Positions 1 to 11,833 of a stretch of 64,000 nucleotides of DNA are shown piece after piece (position 1 is the first letter of the stretch; every line of letters begins with the position of its first letter). Origin of the DNA: Lasioglossum baleicum (Eukaryota > Arthropoda > Insecta > Hymenoptera > Halictidae); assembly GCF_051020765.1 (NCBI RefSeq), contig NC_134935.1, positions 7,503,579 to 7,567,578 on the forward strand, read 5' to 3'. The position numbers and the translations under genes are program-made. The notes below the pieces were generated by a model. The model searched no databases. It saw only the letters and a program-made list of their open reading frames with translations, and was not told the DNA's origin.

Positions 1-2280
1 GCTTTGAAAAATACCACACTGAAATCAATTGAATTTCTTCAAATTATTTTTCTTCTTTAATTTTTCTTGTTTAATAATTTTATTATTATTTGACAGTTTT
101 TAAGTTTTTAATAGTTAATTTGAATAGTTAATTTTTTATCAAATAAAAACGTAATGCTTCCTCGTTTCTCGTCAAATTTATAACAGGACCATTTGCCCTG
201 CGTTCGACGTGTATACTCGTCATTGCTTGATTTCAATTCCGCACTCTGTGGGGGATGTTTAAAACTAAATCCCGCATTATCTCTGCCAAAAAAATTGTGT
301 CATTTGCTCGACGGATTGCTAAACACGCTCGGCAAAATTCCCAATCTCCACGTTTGCCATTTCCATGTAAAAAAAATCAGAAAAGCCTAACGTCATCCGG
401 CGTTCCGCGAACAAACTTTCTTCCGCAAAAAGAGAACAGTTTCGTTTGGCAGCAGACACGAAAATCATCGTTATCACTGGAGAATCAACGAGAGAACTCG
501 TCCCATTGTCTCCGCAAATATAATCGCGTGGCGATTGCGCCGTCAAAGAGGAACGCACGAGGTATACAGTCTGACAGCTCTGTTCGAGGAAGATCGAACT
601 CGAGAGAGGAGAGAAAGAGAAACGAACAGAACCGAAAGAAATAGGTCTCTCGAGGAGAAAGGTAGGCGCACGAAATTCCAACTCGGATATATCGCGCGCG
701 TGTTCGTGCGTCTGTGTGTGCCCACCAGGCTAGAACCCCGGCAACAAACCTAACCGGTTCGAGCAACAAGAAAACGATCGAATCGTTCCCGGGAAATGAG
801 ACGTCATCGGAGAGAAGACTCTCTTCAATTACCATTTCCTCAGGATATACGTCTGCCTCGATAAGAAACTTGCTGGCACCATACTATAACTCCCCTCCTT
901 CACTATAGCTGTGCTATCGTCCCGGTTAGTCACCCTTTCGTTTCGCTATTGACAAAACATTCGACCGGTTGAATCACGCACGCCCACGCGAGCTTTTAAT
1001 ATCGGCTTCACGTGCTGCTCTACTGCCTTCTGATCGGGCGCGTACCATTCTAACGTGTTAGCTTTCATAGTAATTCATAATAATCGAAAAATTTGAGATT
1101 TTCAGATGCGAATTGCTTACTGAATTTTTCTTCTAGAAACGCGAGACGCGAGATCTCGAGTAAGAAGATCCTCGATTTCCCTGAAGGAATCCGTCCCGTG
1201 GAAAGTAATCAGTCGCGAACTTCAGGGCATGCGAGTCCGCAACGCGTTTTTTGCAGTACGCTCGTCTGTTTACAGAAGAAACGAGTCGTTCTCGAGAACG
1301 ACTGGGGAAAACATCGAGCGTTTAACTTTTCCAACGATAAAGCACGCTGTGTCGACTGAACGAGAATTATAGTATCCGTCTTTAAATGTTTCTTCGCTCT
1401 AAAGCAGTTTTATAAATGAATATACAATTGTATATTGGTCATGTCGTGTGAGGGAAACATGAGACTCAATACTCGATACTCAATACGCTTCAATAAACAC
1501 GTATATGCACTTTCATTTTTAAAATTGATTTATCAGAAAGTGGTTACAATGAATATATGTACATATCTATACAGTTTTCATACATTACAAAGTTAACGAA
1601 TTGGTAATTGTTTTTAAATAAGTGTTTGATGATTGATCATCATTGATTTACTTTTTTTGCAGAAGGTTGAATTTGGAGTCCAAAACTTGTAGCGATCAGT
1701 TACTCGGAGATTTCTCGTGTCTTTTCCACCGCCTTCCGGCGAAATCTGTCTTTTCTCCCCTTTTGGGCAGATCTTGCCGCGCGAGTGTCGAGGAAAAGCC
1801 GGTCGCCCCTAAGAGAGACACCGATTTCGCACTTGGAAGACGTCTTCTCTCTTCTCCGTCTTTATTCGCATGGATGACGTCAGTCGACGGGCTTGAGGCG
1901 AGGAGACGTGACGGAATTCGACGCCGATACCGTTACTGACGAATATTGGTCGAACAACACGAAAGGACCAGAACAAGGCGGAAGAAAACAACAAGAAGTA
2001 TCATCAAAGAAGAGGAGTGAAGAAGCAGTCCACCAAAATAATCTAATAACTTCACATGATCAAACTTCAACAGCCAGATGACGTGTTCTGCATATGGCCA
2101 GACAAGTCTTAAGAATTCACAGCAAAAGAATGGTCAAGCAGAAGAACTGAAAAATCGTAATAAATGGGGTGATCATCCCTGCTGAATCCAACATTCCGAG
2201 CACAGTTGTCTTGACCGAACTGATTCCACTTCCACCACCAAAAATCCCCTAAAAATGGAACCATGAAACCATCGACTCAC
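1..2280. other. non-coding stretch, probably intron 1 of the gene starting at 2389
   Basis: No convincing exon is visible on either strand; the open frames here are short and lack matched splice sites. Positions 1505-1690 are clearly related to 59265-59372 plus the tandem repeat at 59578-60245, so they belong to a dispersed repeat. The plus-strand pyrimidine tract ending in AG near 1662 falls inside that repeat and is not taken as a splice site. If the signal-peptide exon at 2281-2389 is real, this stretch is its first intron or the start of it. Confidence 0.4.
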
Positions 2281-2389
2281 CATCAATAGTCGGCTGGGTC
2301 TGCAGGTCGAGTGCGGCGACCGCAGCATTCCCGGCCAGCAGACACAGTCCCGCGACCGCGCACAGAAAGCATCTTCCCTGGACCCGCAT
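2281..2389 (-). CDS. first coding exon (signal peptide) of an unrecognised secreted or membrane protein; gene continues to the left
   Basis: The minus strand opens with ATG at 2389 and reads 36 codons plus one base before a consensus donor (GATG then GTGAGT), giving a phase-1 exit. The peptide starts MRVQGRCFLCAVAGLCLLAG, a basic start followed by a hydrophobic core, and continues with an Ala-rich segment and the mature start ALDLQTQPTID. This is a textbook secretory signal with likely cleavage after the Ala run, near residue 25. The exon is too short for ordinary ORF calling. An upstream ATG at 2399 is followed after one codon by a stop, so 2389 is the better start. No following exon is recognised between 1 and 2280, so the protein family is unknown. 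The reading rests on the signal peptide plus the donor; a chance ORF is possible but unlikely. Confidence 0.6.
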
Positions 2390-2935
2390 CCTACCGCATT
2401 CTTCAGCAGCGTTGTGTTGTCACAAAACTGTGTTCACAGAACTCTCTTCAACTCCCGAAAGAAACGTCGCTCCCGAGCTTCAAGTCTAAAAACTGTTGTG
2501 TCACTGGGTTGAGCACTCGCGCCAGAAAGAGAGAGAGAGAGAAAGAGAGAGAGGGAGAGAGAGCTCGACGCTGTTTGTTTGTAACAACCAGGTGCGGAGT
2601 TAGGCGAATGTCCTGGTTGACACTTGCGCGGCACACGAAACCGATCGATCGCGAGAGCACACTGACCGAAGTGATGGCGGTAAAACGGGCAACGGTGAAC
2701 GCGTAAAAACAACGATCGATAGATCCAGGAGGTAAAACTCGTCCGTGGCGTACGCGATCCGCGCCGAGGCCGGAGGTGAAGTGCACCGGTGAGCGGGATC
2801 TACCTCCTCCTCCTCGTTCTCTTCCTTCTCTTTCTCCTGTTTCGCCTCTTCCTCCTCCACGCAGAGCTCGCCTTTCATTCCTCCTCTCCGGCCAGCCGGG
2901 AAATTCTCCTTCACGCTCACCTTGCTACGGGGCCT
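2390..2935 (-). promoter_or_regulatory. probable 5' leader and promoter-proximal region of the signal-peptide gene
   Basis: This GC- and purine-rich stretch lies directly upstream of the ATG at 2389. It contains a GA/CT microsatellite (about 2525-2563) and a second purine-rich block on the minus strand around 2800-2880. Open frames on both strands here follow the low-complexity composition and are not called as genes. No clear TATA box was seen. The assignment is by position only. Confidence 0.3.
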
Positions 2936-3880
2936 CACGCTGGACACTGTGCCCCGTGCTAGGGTCTCTTAGATGGTGGGGGAACTTAGGACTGTGCGCT
3001 GTACTAGGCACCATGACATGGTGGAGGAACCTGGGACACTATGTGCCCTGTAACTAGGGTCTGTTGAATGGTGGGGGAACCTGGGACACTCTATGCCCTG
3101 TAGCTGGGCCTGGTGAAAGCCTGGCGAACCTGGGACACTCTTTGCTCCCTAGTATGACCCATTGAATGCTGGGTGAACTTGGGACACTATGCGTGTCATA
3201 CTAGGACCAAGGTATAGTGGGGGAACCTGGGACAGTTTGCCGCATACTAGGGCTCATGACATGGTGAAAAACAAAAACAGGCGTGGTAGTGGGCCTCGAG
3301 GGACAAAGAACTAAGGAGCAATGCGAAAAGTGGAGGCCCTTAGTTCTTCATAAGCTCGGGCATCAACTGCTTAGTAGAGGGGCGGTCCATTGAACGTCCC
3401 GGGGATGGGTGTTTACGGGGGCTCGCTCTCGGTTTTAGACTCCCCCTTAACAAAAAATATAGGGCCAATGACATGGTGGGGGTTTCTGGGACACTCTGTG
3501 CTCCGTAGCTGAGCCTATAAAGCCTGGCGAATCTGGGACACTTTGCTCGCTAGTATAACCCATTGAATACTGGGTGAACTTGGAACACTATACGTGTCAT
3601 ACTAGGACCAAAGAATAGTGGGGGAACCTAGGACAGTTTGCCGCATACTAGAGCCCATAACATGGTGGGCCTATAAAATTTATAAAGCCTATAAAGTCTG
3701 GCGAACCTGGGACACTCTGTGCTCTCTAGTATGATCCGTGGAATGGTGGGTGAACTTGGAACACTACGTGTCTCGTACTAGGATCCACAGAATAGTGGGG
3801 GAACCTGGGACACTTTGTACCGTATAGAATGCCCATAGAATGATGGTGGAACGTGAAACAGAGTGGGAGAACAGTATAAC
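2935..3880. repeat. GC-rich minisatellite with variant units of about 55-65 bp
   Basis: Degenerate units share the core GGTGGGGGAACCTGGGACAC, followed by variants of TCTGTGCCCTGTA and CTAGGGCC, repeated many times from about 2935 to 3880. Larger blocks also recur: the order of variant units at 3107-3250 is repeated at about 3510-3660. The array is interrupted at 3265-3460 by unrelated sequence. It is non-coding; short open frames inside it simply follow the repeat. Confidence 0.85.
3265..3460. other. non-repeat segment interrupting the minisatellite
   Basis: About 195 bp of sequence unlike the array sits between two copies of the local string ATGACATGGTG (about 3249 and 3467). It contains a potential stem: AAGAACTAAGG pairs with the downstream CCTTAGTTCTT about 40 bp away. 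The flanking direct repeat is part of the array unit, so it does not prove a target-site duplication. I do not recognise the segment. Confidence 0.5.
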
Positions 3881-6800
3881 AAGATACCGTCTCTGGGACT
3901 CTGTCGCGTTAATCTGTTTATTGCCTCCTTCTTTCTACTACCTGGTAAATTACGCCAGACTTGGATGCTGTTTAGTGGCTTTCGTTGTTGGCACGTTACA
4001 GAACAAAATCGCAGCTATTAGGTAATGTTTTAATGGATCATGAAAAAAAAAATGAGGAAGTTTAGCTGGTTAAGTAACCTGAAACGATTAACGTTTTTTA
4101 CATTCTACTGCCGAAGTACTTGATCGATGGTTAATTGTTTCCATTTAGAATCAATTTGCAAACTAAAAACATGTCGAACAAATATTCTAATTCGATAGGG
4201 GATTTTAGGCATGTTCCTCCAAATGATCGAACTTTTCTCCGATCCGAAATGTTTTCCAGTTTAATTGCCCGTGCAATTCCGCGTGTCCTTCGCGGAACAG
4301 CCGCTTTCGCGATCTTCCTAAGTAATTTTCTCGCAGAGTCGATATTAGACTGTCCACAAGTCGGATCGAAGAACAAGCGACGCTGTCAGCGCGGCGAAAG
4401 CGGCGAAATTGAAAGTGAACGCGTGTTGTTCGGGCGTTTTCTTTTCTTCTCTCCTCTCCATTCAGTGTTCAATCAAATGTCTGATCGGAAACAGTAAAAA
4501 AGGTCGGCACCAGAATCACTTTATTCCCTTCAGTTTCCAAAAACTCCGAAACACTTCACCTCTCAAAATTTCCATTACACTCCACTACAAGCAACATCAG
4601 CACATGTCAAATCTCTACTATCAAAAACAAGGTAGAGAAAGATTATTACATTTTGTAACTTTTAAAAGCATTGTCGTAAGAAAAGAATGCTGAGAAAATC
4701 CCTAACGATCTAAAAGTATATAAATAACATAAAATAAAGCACCTATTGTGTAAAAAAAACTCATCGTCAATTATCTCCGTAACCATAAATACAATTCTCC
4801 AACTTATCCAAATTTCCATCTGATTTCTTTCCATCCACGGATGCGCATAGTTGCAACAGCACAGCACCACGAAAAAAAGTAAAATTTTCTCGTGCCAATT
4901 TGTGAAGATTGGCTGGAAGAACAGCTACGCTTCCTCCGTTAATTATTTTAAAATGTTAATAACGTTCGTTCATGAATCCGAAGTATCGATGCAGGAAGGA
5001 TAACGTCGACTAAAATCGCGCAGCATATTCCTGCACGGTTTCTCACAATCATATTCGCGACGGGCACATAAAAATCCGGCGAACCGTCTTCCTTGCAACA
5101 GTTCCAGCTCTCGAAATCATTCAGGTATTCCCTCTCTGTTCTCGGTTACTTTTTCTTTAACGATCTAATTAGCACACAATTGTTCCGTTCTCGACGCAAC
5201 AACATTGCCTTGAATTACATTCCGGCGCGGCGTAATAATCCGTCGTATTAATTACGAATTCATTATGCCGTTCCGAGGAGTCGAGAGAAATTCTCTTAAT
5301 CGATTCTCTCCTTCGAAATAGAGTCGATTATGCACAGAACAATTTATTGTGCGAAATAAAAAATGTTCTATCTGAATTGCACCAAATCGGAGCGAATTGC
5401 AACAAACTCTACTTTCTACACATAACTGTTTACATTTAACTATATATGACTCCAACAAAAGTCAATTCTTATTCAATAAAATAACTACTTTGAATGCCGG
5501 ATAAATATTTGCCAGTGCAGACGGCATCTTTATTTAAGCTCGAAACACTAAATTTAATGTTTTGAGATTGTAAGTACCATATACGAGTATAATTAAAAGT
5601 GAATAGGATGGAAATAAAATAACAGGATTTTTAAATTCTTCTAATGTTTTTCGTTTACGCATTTTTGTCATAAACGTGTAGAATAAAAGAGTAACGTAAG
5701 AGATCAACTGGCGAAACCGAATGATCATCGAACACGGATCTACAGGTTCGAATGATTCGGAGACGACACAACGAGGTAAAAGAATCATGCTGCTCTGGGT
5801 ATTTCCAGCAGGAAGTCTGAGAGTCTTGGGATGTTGCAACCTGCCTCTCCTGCTCGTCTTGTAGCCATGAAACTCGCACCGTTTAAAAAATTGTGTAGCT
5901 ATAATTGTATAATATATATAGTATAATATATATAGTTGTATATTAATTGTATAGTTATAATTGTATAACATTGATGTTTATAATCTTGTGCAAAAACACG
6001 CAACGAAGGGGGAACCTTCGAATTTGGCTAGACTATAAGCTCGTGTCTATCGTTTAGGTTTAGGCGATTCATTCCTTTCAAAGTAGTTTAAGGTTAGATT
6101 AAGGTAGATAATTGTTAACTATCATAAAAAAGGACCAGGACCGACAGGAAAATCTAAGAAAATGACCACAGTTGCGAAACACATTTCCTATTGTTTAGTA
6201 AACTACCGTTCCTTGATTTTAGTCACGTAGGTTTTAGTCACCCACACCATTTGTATAGTTTAAATAAACCAGATATGCTCTGAGCACCCGAGGTGTCCTA
6301 TCTATTTCCTTATTGGCATATCTCGCAAGGACCCGAGATCCTTGCTATTCGAGTCGACTCAAAGACTCAAAAATTCATAGACCGAGCGACAGCACAATTT
6401 CTTTAATCCCTTTGTCGAACGCAGAACTCATTGGAACAACAAATGGCGTGCAAACCTTCTCCTGGAGAAAGCGTCAGTGGGTCAGGGTGACGACACGCCT
6501 CCGTTTCTGCAAAGTCAAACGCAGACGCTTCTCGAGAGCCTTGTGCGTCGGCCATTGTCGAATTATTGGGTCATGCAATGCAAAATAGCTGGAGCTCCAA
6601 TCGACATCTAAAAGAATGAACCTCCACTAATTATACCAGAGGTTGTATGTATCTTCGGTAACAATACTTTAGGATGGAGAATTCTTTTATGGAGAAAAAG
6701 CGACTGGGCGCTGGCGCACGTGTGTCTACGTGATCTATACGTCGCCTTCCTAATGATCTAGCTTGCTTGTGTTCGTGTCTTATGTCATGCAGTCGCTGAA

Positions 6801-8368
6801 CTGGATTCGAAGTTCTCGAGGCTCGAGGTTCGCTTTATCTTTCTAGACGAGTCTCGATCGATGTTTTATATTTTTTAATCGTTGGGCAACCGTGATCGAT
6901 TGTTCCAGCTTTGTTCCTTCCATTCTTTATGCAAAATAGAAATGCATTTCCTTTTTTAATCATTTTAATAATAAATGTGGCTTTCAAACTGTATCTCCAA
7001 TAATTTAATCACTCACTGTACGAGCGAATAATTATAAAAGCGACGAATCGACGTATACACCCAACAATTACTCAGTCTTTCGCACAAAATAAGAATCTAC
7101 TAGAAATTGATTTGGTAATACAGGTTTTTAAATTCTACTAACGTTCGCATTGTTACGTATATCAGCCACCCATTCTCATAATCAGTACATATTAATACCG
7201 CGCGCTAGTGATTATAATTCAGCGACGGTCGTCGGCGAAGAACAATCGTGCTCATTGTAATGCTAAGGACCGGATCGAAATACGGCGATTCTCGAAACAG
7301 ATAGGCCATTGGAAAATCCGGGAGGTGTACCCGATGACTAACCATCTGGTTTTGTGAACTGAAACCCCGTGCCGTCTCAAGGGGCTTTCGAGCATTTAAA
7401 TAATGAGGCGTGGAGGACTTCCGGTATTTGTCAAGTTACAAGAACCGTGTAAATCTTTATCTGCATCGCGCGTTCAACATTGAAAAGATCGGAGAAATTA
7501 AACACACAACTATTCTGTTACTCCGGCTCGATGGGATACAGTTTGAGAAATAATGGAGCGCGAGGACTTCCGGTTTTTCAAGTTACAAGAGACCGTGTAA
7601 ATCTTTTCCTGCATTCCGGCTCGATGGGATACAGTTCGAGAACGACAAACAGATCGAAACAGAAATTTGTCGCACGTGCACGCAGATACGGCAGGTAATT
7701 GTACGAATTCCCCGTGGTGCTTGGGGTCGTCGCAATTATCGTTGCCTCGCGAATTTACGCGCGTCCCTGTCGTTAATGACGCAATTACGGCCGCCGAATT
7801 ACGCTCGATTTATTTAACGGCAGGCGAAACAGCTGTTTGTCAGCCGTTCGACCGTTCATTGCCACGCGCTCGCAATTTCTCCGCCGTTTTTATTTAGGAC
7901 CATTAAAACAATATATTCGTACGGCGCCGCATACCGTTCCACGCTTTCGATCCGTGCCTTAATTACCCGAGTATCGTAAAAATTAGCAGAATTTCTCCGC
8001 TCATTCATCGAATGAATTATGCACTAATTTCGCAGAGCAGATGGCTTGTATTGTCATCGTTCGATTGCAAAGCTTCCAGCGAATATTATAGATTTTAATT
8101 GACTATTTTATGGGGGATCGTGAACATTTTATCTTGTTTACGAAGATGACTCCATTATTCTGTTAATCCTTGTACATTTGTTCAGAATATTCAGACTGCC
8201 ATGTTAGACGATAAACAAACTTTTCTACAAAATTTTCAAGATAGATTGAAAACAGGTTCGTGACGGAGCGTTGAATTTTTAGAATGTTGATATATTTTTC
8301 TTGATCTATTGCAATTAAACGTATTGCAGTTAAATAAATTTCTCTTCATTCAGTACATTTTTGAGTAT
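3881..8368. other. intergenic stretch between the signal-peptide gene and the LPMO gene
   Basis: No supported coding exon is seen. Contents are an interior fragment of the common hAT MITE family near 5330-5420 (AATAAAAAATGTTCTATC type), an AT-rich low-complexity run at 5895-5970, a tandem duplication at 7397-7645, and GC-richer unique sequence at 7650-8000. The 92-codon plus-strand frame at 6313 has no family resemblance or splice support. The block at about 5990-6330, with AATAAA near 6262, has the feel of a solo LTR, but I cannot define its ends. Confidence 0.5.
7397..7645. repeat. tandem duplication, two units with about 150-bp period
   Basis: The unit beginning AAATAATG, with GAGGACTTCCGG shortly after, starts near 7398 and again near 7547. 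Each copy continues through CAAGTTACAAGA, CCGTGTAAATCTTT and CGGCTCGATGGGATACAGTT. The second unit is shorter by an internal deletion of about 50 bp. Non-coding. Confidence 0.75.
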
Positions 8369-9886
8369 TTAGGAGATGGTAACATCAGCACAGTTCTTGA
8401 AGGTCTCCTGAGGCCCACAGCCCAGAGCATGGCTGCCATCATCGCACTCTCCCCAGTTGTTCCCGGATCTGTAGGTCCACCTGACGACACACTGTTTGCA
8501 GGTCACATCTCCAGGTAGGCGAACAGGTATGTTGAACTCGTATTGACTGCTAGGGACTTTTCGAGACCAGGTACCGTCGCCTAATTGAAGTGGATGACGA
8601 TTGAAGCAGTCCTCGGACTCCAATTGGCCCTTTGATTGAAGAGGGCACAGATGGAAAGTGAAGGTTCCCATGTGGTTGGCAGTTAACTTCACGTTTACGT
8701 TGATCGTCTGACCACGGTTGTACCTGGTGTGTTTATCATTGTGTAATTGCAATTGCGAATTCGTTCACTTTCACAATTTACATCCTCGAATAAGTCACGA
8801 TTGAAACGAATAAAAAGTGCAATTTGTATTAGATGATACTATCAATACATGATCATTCACCTTTCCACAATCACACCTCGTCCATAGGTTCCACCATTCT
8901 CATTGGGTCTAGGTTGAGGAAGAGCATAGTTGTCGCCGCAGAGACCACATCTTCCACCATTTTGTTCGAACTGAACCTGTAACAGATGGTGAAACGATTA
9001 GAGAAGCGACGCCAGTGCTCGGAGACTGCTCCTTTGACTGATCGCCGTCCTTACAGCTGTGTATTACGTGTTGCAGTCTTCAGGCGCTGCGTAAAAATTT
9101 AGAGGTGCCACTTAGGGTTGCCAGATCTTTTATATTTGATATGAGTCTTCTATATTTGAACTTGATCTCCTATATCATATTTGGATTTTCAAAAATCTTT
9201 GAATAAAAAAGTTTAAAATGTGCTGTGTACCTCTTTTACTTGAACTCCTATATTTTGAGCCTATCTCATATACATATACATAATTGCAGTTTTCACTACT
9301 TCTTCTATATTTGGATAAAACATTTCTGGCAACCCTAGTGCCACTAAATATTGTTATACCATTATTCAAACTATTTTGTACATTACCAAATTTGTAATTA
9401 ATGAGTTACTAAATATTCCGGTATTGTACGTGTAAATCGGATCAGTTTCATATACGCATGGAATAAAAAATTCAATAAAACGGAAATATTCTAGGTCAGA
9501 AGAAAAATTTGTTTCTGCAATGAAAATTACTTCGAGACTCACCCTCGATTCGTGACTCACCCTTGTATAATAAATTCGAATTGGGCAGTTTCGATCCTAC
9601 TAATTAAGTGACATTGTCTGATTGACTATACTACTTCAACTTTAAGGGCCTTTTCAAGATGTACGCGTGTCAGTCAACGTGTCGATCATCCGTAATGATC
9701 CAGCCAGCTTCTCACCTGATATCCTCCGCAGAAAAGACCCATGTCGTCATAGTTCGGCTCAACGGGGAATCCTTTCCTCCAGGCACTGCTCCTGGACACG
9801 GGGTCCATCATCATTCCATGACCATACACCTCCAGCAGCTGGACAGCCAGCAGACCGGTGACCACGAAAATTTTCATTAACGCCAT
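8369..9886 (-). CDS. AA15-family lytic polysaccharide monooxygenase (insect LPMO), complete, 3 exons
   Basis: Exons are 9886-9716, 8976-8861 and 8723-8369, joined at phases 0 and 2, giving 213 residues. The start is ATG 9886; a second ATG three codons later would also keep the signal peptide. A hydrophobic signal of 22 residues is followed by HGMMMDPVSRSSAWR, so His23 becomes the N-terminal copper-brace histidine after cleavage. The second brace histidine is His113 in TANHMGTFTFHLCP. NGGRCGLCGD and GCGPQETFKNCADVTI are typical AA15 segments, and the ten cysteines fit five disulfides. Family knowledge: AA15 enzymes are secreted copper enzymes that oxidatively cleave chitin, some also cellulose, and act in cuticle, gut lining or digestion. 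Phe204 sits near the expected axial position, where the characterised firebrat enzyme has Tyr. Intron 1 (739 bp) contains a hAT MITE; intron 2 is 137 bp. There is no C-terminal extension. Confidence 0.95.
9113..9337. mobile_element. non-autonomous hAT element (225 bp) in LPMO intron 1
   Basis: Terminal inverted repeats are TAGGGTTGCCAGATC at the left and TTCTGGCAACCCTA at the right. A perfect 8-bp target-site duplication GTGCCACT flanks the element (9105-9112 and 9338-9345), diagnostic of hAT-type transposition. It matches the copy at 48712-48927. The minus-strand open frame shared by both copies is a by-product of the element's sequence; I see no transposase domain. Confidence 0.92.
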
Positions 9887-9947
9887 AGTTAGCCGAATTA
9901 CGCGCGATTGTGAATACTGTGCAATTAACGATCGCGATCCATCCCTG

Positions 9948-9956
9948 TTTTATATA
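9948..9956 (-). promoter_or_regulatory. TATA box of the LPMO gene
   Basis: The minus strand reads TATATAAAA, about 70 bases upstream of the LPMO start codon at 9886. Transcription would begin about 30 bases downstream, near 9926, leaving a leader of roughly 40 nt. No long open frame interrupts it. The motif and position fit; there is no transcript evidence. Confidence 0.55.
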
Positions 9957-10288
9957 CCTCGTAATGCGATTGCTCAAAGATTAGCGCGATATTTGTTCCA
10001 GCAAAATATTATTTACTCGTGGGAGATTCATCGTTTTTACCCGATAACGACACCGGTCGCTTATCTTGCAATCTCTAAGAGCAATCTCTCTGATCATTGT
10101 GTAAACTTTCATGAAGATAGTTCGTGTCAAAGTTGTCGCTTCTACTTTTTAGTAGAGCCTCGATTATCCGAACACATGTTCCACTTTTAGTTTCGGATAC
10201 TCGACTTGCTGTTGAATTTTAATCGGAAGAATGTTGCAAATATGATAATGAACATTTCATAAGGAAAGGATTGAAAATTGACAAAATT

Positions 10289-10464
10289 TGCTGTACCATT
10301 ATTCAAAATATTGTTTACATTATTGAATATGTCAGTATCTAATCAATTATTAAACATTCAGATATTGTACGAGGTATTATACCAATTTAGAAATCGGTAT
10401 AGAAATATTCTAGGTCGGAAGAAGTGTTTCATTTTCGAGTTGAAATTTCTCAGAGCGCAAAGGG
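10289..10464. mobile_element. piggyBac-type MITE fragment, right end intact
   Basis: The right end reads GTGCAAAGGG-like sequence (GCGCAAAGGG) followed by TTAA (10465-10468), the piggyBac target signature. The body (CCATTATTCAAAATATTG through ATATTCTAGGTCGGAAGAAG) is shared with 26345-26530 on the opposite strand and, more diverged, with 9353-9520. The left end is not resolved. Confidence 0.5.
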
Positions 10465-11833
10465 TTAATATTGTCTCACTATAAATTTTCTCACAAACAT
10501 CGTACAAAACAAGTTTCTAAGAAAAGCTTTTAAAACAACTTTCAAAGAATTCATTTCGAAAGATTCTTGCTATATCAGAGAAAGTTTTGACCACCTATTA
10601 ATAATTCATCAGCAAATAAAACGCACGAACGATTTCTGCAAATGAAAAACCAAGGTAAGACGAAATAATTCAAAACTCAGATTATCTTGGTCGTTATAAG
10701 AATCAATAAGATCATACTGTTTACCAAGAATCAGTGAGAGGTATGCGAGTTTAACGCGATAACATCGAATGGACTTGGTCTGAATATTTAAATATGATAA
10801 ACAGTGATAACAGAAATAATTGTACGCCGTTCTCACTTAGTGGAATGAGCTATCTAAAGCTAGAAGCTTACTTCTAGGATAACAATGACACGTTCTGTTT
10901 GCGTCGGATTTAGTAGGAAAATGGAAATTTTTGTCGTAAACGTAATAGTTCTAATTTTTATGAGCTTCACTTAAGACGATCATGGTTGTAGTATTCGGTT
11001 GTGTTTGGCCTTGACGAATTCGTGCGGCTGTTTTTCGTTTGTTTTGATTTGCATACATTTCTGTATTGGCAGAATAACAGACTAACAGATATAATAATCA
11101 GGGTATATGCTTATTTCTGTATGCGTTAGGTCGTTCGGAAAGTAATTTCGTTTTTTTCGTGTTGCTTCCATTTGAACTAACCCAGAACCAACCCAGAAAA
11201 TGTTATGTCGGCAAGGTAGAAAATGACACTAAAACGACAAGAAATTTTTTAACTAAATTTAGAAACATGTTTCTAATGCAAAATGAAACCTATGTGAAAA
11301 ATTTTTTCTCAATCCGATTTCACCGACTTTCGGAAGTTTACCCGTAGAGTGTCTGGACTCTGGAGCCACCGACCAGATACTATTAATAGTATCTCGTCGG
11401 TGCTGGTGGAATGATCGTTTGTCGATGATGCAGCTCGCTGTAAATATTTTTAACAATTTACATTGTAATTAAAAAGTATCTGTTCTTGAAACGTTGCTCT
11501 ATATTGTGTGCTCTGTTAGATATTTTTATTGAAAAACTCAGGTAATAAAACATACGGGATTGTAAAAGGAAACGTGTTTGTGCTTGCGCCTGGTATTGAA
11601 TATTATCAAAGAAAACTTACAGAGAAAGGAAGGTTTGCTTAACAGTAACAGTAAAGTCGCGATCTAGCTCCCATCGCCTGTTCCGAGCAGACAGAGATCG
11701 TGTATGTAAACCATTTTTTATGCGTCGTGGAAGGCCCCGTTTTTACACCCTTTAGTGGAAGGGACAGTGATCTAGGCGAAGGGACAGTGATCGTGGAGAT
11801 CCCCAGGGAGCTATAGATCGCAACTTTACTGTA

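Noticed and set aside
255..908. Several overlapping frames near the window start on both strands
   Set aside because: None has third-position bias, signal peptide or splice partners; purine-rich composition keeps frames open.
1640..1665. Pyrimidine tract plus AG on the plus strand near 1662 as a splice acceptor
   Set aside because: It belongs to a dispersed repeat also found at 59578-60245, where the AG is not conserved.
9175..9369. Shared minus-strand peptide in the two hAT MITEs (also 48774-48974) as a conserved gene
   Set aside because: Similarity is due to the shared transposon sequence; it extends over the non-coding ends and has no transposase motif.
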